Below the pieces are notes generated by a model. The model had not been told where the DNA came from and did no database searches. It was given only the letters and a program-made list of their open reading frames with translations. From positions 186,001 through 250,000 of the forward strand of contig NZ_BDCI01000035.1 in the NCBI RefSeq assembly GCF_001613425.1: 64,000 nucleotides of DNA, in the 5' to 3' direction. Made by a program: the position numbers and the translations under genes. Numbering within the stretch: position 1 is the first letter of the stretch; each line of letters opens with the position of its first letter. This document shows positions 61,094-64,000 of the stretch, in pieces. Source of the stretch: Nocardia vulneris. Its GTDB lineage: Bacteria; Actinomycetota; Actinomycetes; Mycobacteriales; Mycobacteriaceae.

Positions 61094-62221
61094 ATGGCCC
61101 GAACTCTGCTGGTGACCAACGATTTCCCGCCGCGGCCGGGCGGTATCCAGTCCTATCTGCATGCCCTGGCCGGGGAGCTGCCACCCGATGATCTGGTGGT
61201 CTACGCGCCGCGCTGGCGCGGGGACAGTCATCTGAAATTCGATGCCAAGCAGAAATTCCAGGTGGTACGCCATCCCACCACGCTGATGTTGCCGACCCCG
61301 CTGGTGCTGCGCCGGGCCGCGCGGCTGCTGCGCAGCGAACAGTGCGACACGGTGTGGTTCGGCGCGGCCGCCCCGCTGGCCTTGATGTCGCCGGTGCTGC
61401 GCCGGGCGGGCGCGGAACGGATTCTGGCGAGCACGCACGGGCACGAGGTCGGCTGGTCGATGCTGCCGGGCGCCCGGCAGGCGCTGCGCCAGATCGGCGA
61501 GCACACCGACGTGATCACCTACGTCAGCAAGTACACGCGGCGCCGGTTCGCGTCGGCGTTCGGCCCGAATGCCGCGCTGGAGTATCTGCCGCCGGGTGTG
61601 GACACCGACACCTTCCGGCCCGATCCGGCCGCCCGCGCCGAATTGCGCGCCCGCTACGGCCTCGACGATCGCCCGACCATCCTGTGCCTGTCCCGCCTGG
61701 TCCCCCGCAAGGGTCAGGACATGCTGATCATGGCCATGCGCGAGATCCGTGATCGGGTGCCGGGCGCGATGCTCGTGATCGCGGGCGGCGGACCGTACGA
61801 GGAGAAGTTGCGGCACTTCGCCATCGCCCTCGGCGTCGCCGAGGACGTGGTGTTCACCGGGCGGGTGCCCTCCGGTGAACTCGCCGCCCACCACACGCTC
61901 GCGGACGTTTTCGCGATGCCGTGCCGCACCCGGGGTGCGGGCTTGGACGTGGAGGGTCTGGGCATCGTCTATCTGGAGGCCTCGGCGTCGGGGGTGCCGG
62001 TGGTCGCGGGCCGTTCCGGCGGTGCGCCGGAAACGGTGGTCGAGGGCGAAACCGGGCGGGTGGTGGACGGGCGTTCGGTGCAGCAGATCACCGATGCCCT
62101 GGTCGACATCCTGTCCGACCCTGATTCCGCCGCCCGCATGGGCGCCGCCGGCCGGGCCTTCGTCGAGGAACGCTGGCGCTGGGACAGCCACGGCGCCCGG
62201 CTGCGCCAACTGCTGCGATGA
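61094..62221 (+). CDS. pimB: GDP-mannose:phosphatidylinositol monomannoside alpha-(1->6)-mannosyltransferase (PimB, Rv2188c-like)
   Basis: GT4-family enzyme that adds the second mannose to phosphatidylinositol, making PIM2 on the cytoplasmic face. It has 375 residues starting MARTLLVTNDFPPRPGGIQS. The GT-B fold has YVSKYTRRRFASAFGPNAAL and LPPGVDTDTFRPDP in the middle, then ILCLSRLVPRKGQDMLIMAM. The catalytic E-x7-E motif is in EGLGIVYLEASASGVPVVAG. Its stop overlaps a mini-ORF (ATGA at 62218). Confidence 0.9.
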   Translation: MARTLLVTNDFPPRPGGIQSYLHALAGELPPDDLVVYAPRWRGDSHLKFDAKQKFQVVRHPTTLMLPTPLVLRRAARLLRSEQCDTVWFGAAAPLALMSPVLRRAGAERILASTHGHEVGWSMLPGARQALRQIGEHTDVITYVSKYTRRRFASAFGPNAALEYLPPGVDTDTFRPDPAARAELRARYGLDDRPTILCLSRLVPRKGQDMLIMAMREIRDRVPGAMLVIAGGGPYEEKLRHFAIALGVAEDVVFTGRVPSGELAAHHTLADVFAMPCRTRGAGLDVEGLGIVYLEASASGVPVVAGRSGGAPETVVEGETGRVVDGRSVQQITDALVDILSDPDSAARMGAAGRAFVEERWRWDSHGARLRQLLR

Positions 62222-62360
62222 GCGGGTGGGCCGGCGCCCGGGGCCCTGGCGAGGTGCGCGGATGAGCGCTACTGCGGCGCGGCTGCCCGAATCGGATACG
62301 CTCACGGTTGTGAGCGAAGGAACCGCGCCGAAGGGCGCACGCGGCGAGGTGCGGGCATGA
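62218..62360 (+). other. Two coupled mini-ORFs between pimB and the SRPBCC gene
   Basis: ORF 62218-62265 (15 codons, MSGWAGARGPGEVRG) overlaps the pimB stop and is overlapped by ORF 62262-62360 (32 codons, starting MSATAARLPESDTLT and ending ARGEVRA), whose stop overlaps the next gene's ATG at 62357. Both end with a GGCGAGGTGCGSG-type sequence followed by an ATGAGCGCTA start: a direct repeat (62248-62271 and 62343-62366) that carries a ribosome site and a start codon. Confidence 0.45.
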
Positions 62361-62740
62361 GCGCTATCCAGGTCGCCGACCAGACGTTCATCGCCGCACC
62401 GGGCGTCGCCGTCGCGGATCTGCTGGCCGCGTCGAACAATTGGCGCCGCTGGTGGCCGGATCTGACCTTGGTCGTCCGGGAAGACCGGGGCGACAAGGGA
62501 ATTCGCTGGACCGTGACCGGCGCGCTGACCGGAACCATGGAGGTCTGGTTGCAGCCCGCGCTGGACGGGGTGATCCTGCACTACTTCCTGCACGCCGAAC
62601 CGCAGCCCGCACTGGCGCCGAACAAGCTGGCCGCCGCCAATCGCGCGCGCCGGGTGGCGGGCAAGCACATGTCCTTCGAACTGAAGTCGCGACTGGAGGC
62701 CGGTCGCCCGGCGGGCGTCGCGCCCGCCCACGCCTCTTGA
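62357..62740 (+). CDS. SRPBCC/polyketide-cyclase-like protein (Rv2186c-like)
   Basis: 127 residues starting MSAIQVADQTFIAAPGVAVA. START-like fold: an N-terminal strand-helix with NNWRRWWPDLTLVVREDRGD, then GIRWTVTGALTGTMEVWLQP, LDGVILHYFLHAEPQPALA, and a C-terminal helix (NRARRVAGKHMSFELKSRLE). Such proteins bind lipids or other hydrophobic molecules. The neighbours (pimB, another SRPBCC protein, an ArsA-like ATPase) match the mycobacterial order. The function is unknown. Confidence 0.8.
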   Translation: MSAIQVADQTFIAAPGVAVADLLAASNNWRRWWPDLTLVVREDRGDKGIRWTVTGALTGTMEVWLQPALDGVILHYFLHAEPQPALAPNKLAAANRARRVAGKHMSFELKSRLEAGRPAGVAPAHAS

Positions 62741-62781
62741 CGCTCACCCGGCACCGACGCTGAAAGGAACCGCTGTCCGCC

Positions 62782-63219
62782 ATGGCCGACAGGACCCAGA
62801 GGTCGATCATCATCGAGGCCCCGTCGCAGCAGGTGATGTCCGTCATCGCCGACCTGGAGTCCTACCCGGAGTGGGTCTCGGCGGCACAGTCGGTCGAGGT
62901 ACAGGAGAAGGGCCCGGACGGCCGGGCCCGCACCGCGCGGTTCGTGCTCGACGCGGGCGTGGTCAAGGACAGCTACGTGCTCGCCTACACCTGGGCTCCG
63001 GACAACAAGTCGGTGAGCTGGCAGCTGGTGAGCGGCGAGCTGCAGAAGGCGCAGAACGGCACCTATGAACTCATCGATCAGCCCGGCGGCCACACCGAGG
63101 TCGTCTACACCCTCACGGTCGATCTGAACATCCCGATGATCGGCATGTTCAAGCGCAAGGCCGAGAAGGTGATCACCGATACCGCGTTGAAAGAACTGAA
63201 GAAACGGGTCGAAGGCTGA
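62782..63219 (+). CDS. SRPBCC/START-like protein (Rv2185c-like)
   Basis: 145 residues starting MADRTQRSIIIEAPSQQVMS, with GAAAGGAA upstream. Features: IADLESYPEWVSAAQSVEVQ, VVKDSYVLAYTWAPDNKSVS, and NGTYELIDQPGGHTEVVYTL, followed by the helix KRKAEKVITDTALKELKKRV, typical of the coenzyme Q-binding/polyketide-cyclase superfamily. It matches Rv2185c (TB16.3). Its stop TGA overlaps the CTG that I take as the start of the ATPase gene. Confidence 0.88.
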   Translation: MADRTQRSIIIEAPSQQVMSVIADLESYPEWVSAAQSVEVQEKGPDGRARTARFVLDAGVVKDSYVLAYTWAPDNKSVSWQLVSGELQKAQNGTYELIDQPGGHTEVVYTLTVDLNIPMIGMFKRKAEKVITDTALKELKKRVEG

Positions 63220-64000
63220 CGACACACACGACCCGGGTCGAGCTGTTCATCGGCAAAGGCGGGGTAGGCAAGACGACGCTGGCATGTGCCACCGCCATGT
63301 CCTACGCCAAGGCGGGCCGGCGGGTGCTGATCGCGTCGCTCGATCAGGCACATTCGCTGGGCGATGCGCTCGGGTTCCGTTTTCCGCACGATCCCGGCAC
63401 CGTCGCTGGGATCGCCACAGTGCTGCCGGGGCTCGACGTGATCGAAGTGGATTCGCTTGCGCTGCTGGAGGATCGGTTCCGCGAGGTGGTGCGGATGCTG
63501 TCCCCCGGCACCGGCCACGAGCACGGCGTCGACCTGGCCGCGCTCGACCCGGCCGAGCTGACCGGCCTGCCGGGCGTGCAGGAACTGCTGATGCTGGTGG
63601 AGATCACCCAGTTCGTGCACGAGGACGACTGGGACGTGGTGGTCGTCGACTGCCCGCCCTCAGCGGACATGCTGCGCATCGTCACCGCGCCGGACACGCT
63701 GCTGGGCTATCTGGATCGAGTGTGGCCGGCGCACGCCCGCGCGATGAGTTCGGTCGGCACGGACCTGCGCCGCGCGGTGCTCGCGGCGACCGTCGAACGG
63801 ATCGTCGAGGCGGTCACCGAGGTCCGTGACCTGCTCGCCGACCATCGCCGTACCGGAGCCCGCCTGATCACCGTCGCCGAACGGGTGACCCTCGCCGAAT
63901 CCGAACGCGTCCGTTCCGCCGCCGCGCTGCTCGGCCTGCGCCTCGACACCGTCGTGGTGAACAAGGTGCTCCCCGCCCTCGACGGCGTCGCGGCGGATCA
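63216..64000 (+). CDS. ArsA-family anion-transporting ATPase (Rv2184c-like), cut by window edge
   Basis: ATPase of the ArsA/Get3 type. The deviant Walker A is LFIGKGGVGKTTLACATAM; later motifs are IASLDQAHSLGDALGF and WDVVVVDCPPSADMLRIVTA. There is no ATG, GTG or TTG between the previous stop region and this motif. The only upstream possibility is CTG at 63216 (reading (M)TTHTTRVELFIG), which overlaps the previous TGA as CTGA. I therefore propose a CTG start. At least 261 residues are in the window. In actinobacteria a second ArsA-like protein often follows. Confidence 0.85.
   Translation, partial: MTTHTTRVELFIGKGGVGKTTLACATAMSYAKAGRRVLIASLDQAHSLGDALGFRFPHDPGTVAGIATVLPGLDVIEVDSLALLEDRFREVVRMLSPGTGHEHGVDLAALDPAELTGLPGVQELLMLVEITQFVHEDDWDVVVVDCPPSADMLRIVTAPDTLLGYLDRVWPAHARAMSSVGTDLRRAVLAATVERIVEAVTEVRDLLADHRRTGARLITVAERVTLAESERVRSAAALLGLRLDTVVVNKVLPALDGVAAD

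Overview
This is high-GC actinobacterial DNA from a mycolic-acid bacterium, most likely Nocardia or a close relative. The evidence is strong G/C bias at third codon positions, many GTG starts, ATGA/GTGA stop-start overlaps, and a backbone of genes in nearly the order I remember from Mycobacterium tuberculosis (Rv2155c-Rv2179c, then a second block Rv2184c-Rv2196). No rRNA, tRNA, transposase, CRISPR array or prophage was seen.

Layout. (1) 1-10 kb, minus strand: the division and cell-wall (dcw) cluster mraZ-rsmH-ftsL-like-pbpB-murE-murF-mraY-murD, with a three-repeat MraZ operator and a separate 23-bp repeat array upstream. (2) 10-16.5 kb: DUF3040 and HEPN-like genes, a GNAT gene, and a carotenoid-tailoring group (CrtO-like desaturase, CruF-like hydratase, GT2 glycosyltransferase) with lppM among them. 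(3) 18.3-32.6 kb: one long plus-strand operon behind a SAM riboswitch and a sulfur-type leader peptide. It encodes an amino-acid-type ABC transporter, a peptide/nickel-type ABC transporter, four luciferase-like flavin monooxygenases, a DUF1684 protein and an 82-residue cysteine-containing protein. I read it as an organosulfur scavenging system. (4) 32.7-34.8 kb: a secreted CocE/S15 hydrolase behind a promoter with an embedded palindromic operator. (5) 34.8-47.7 kb: metF, prenyl synthase, crtI, mptA, crtB, a small HTH regulator, pknL, uppP, a MarR-like regulator, aroG and an exoribonuclease. (6) 47.8-52.3 kb, minus strand: the respiratory qcrB-qcrA-qcrC-ctaE cluster. (7) 52.4-64 kb: trpD, small secreted and Lrp-type proteins, an exonuclease/GIY-YIG protein, two NlpC/P60 hydrolases, a chain of overlapping mini-ORFs built from tandem repeats, a membrane metalloprotease, pimB, two SRPBCC proteins and an ArsA-type ATPase cut by the window end.

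How it fits together. Most of the window builds or remodels the envelope: peptidoglycan precursors and lipid carrier (mur genes, mraY, uppP), septal synthesis (pbpB, ftsL-like), remodelling (two NlpC/P60 proteins), lipoglycans (mptA, pimB) and carotenoids. PknL is a plausible signalling input. The qcr/cta genes form the electron-transport core. The sulfur operon looks like an accessory insertion into the conserved backbone.

The most unusual items are the riboswitch/leader-peptide sulfur operon with its unexplained small proteins, the ATGA-linked mini-ORF chain at 59.3-60.0 kb, a three-copy palindrome family whose arms covary, a promoter motif duplicated at identical distance from two P60 genes, and several regulatory sites that can be read directly.
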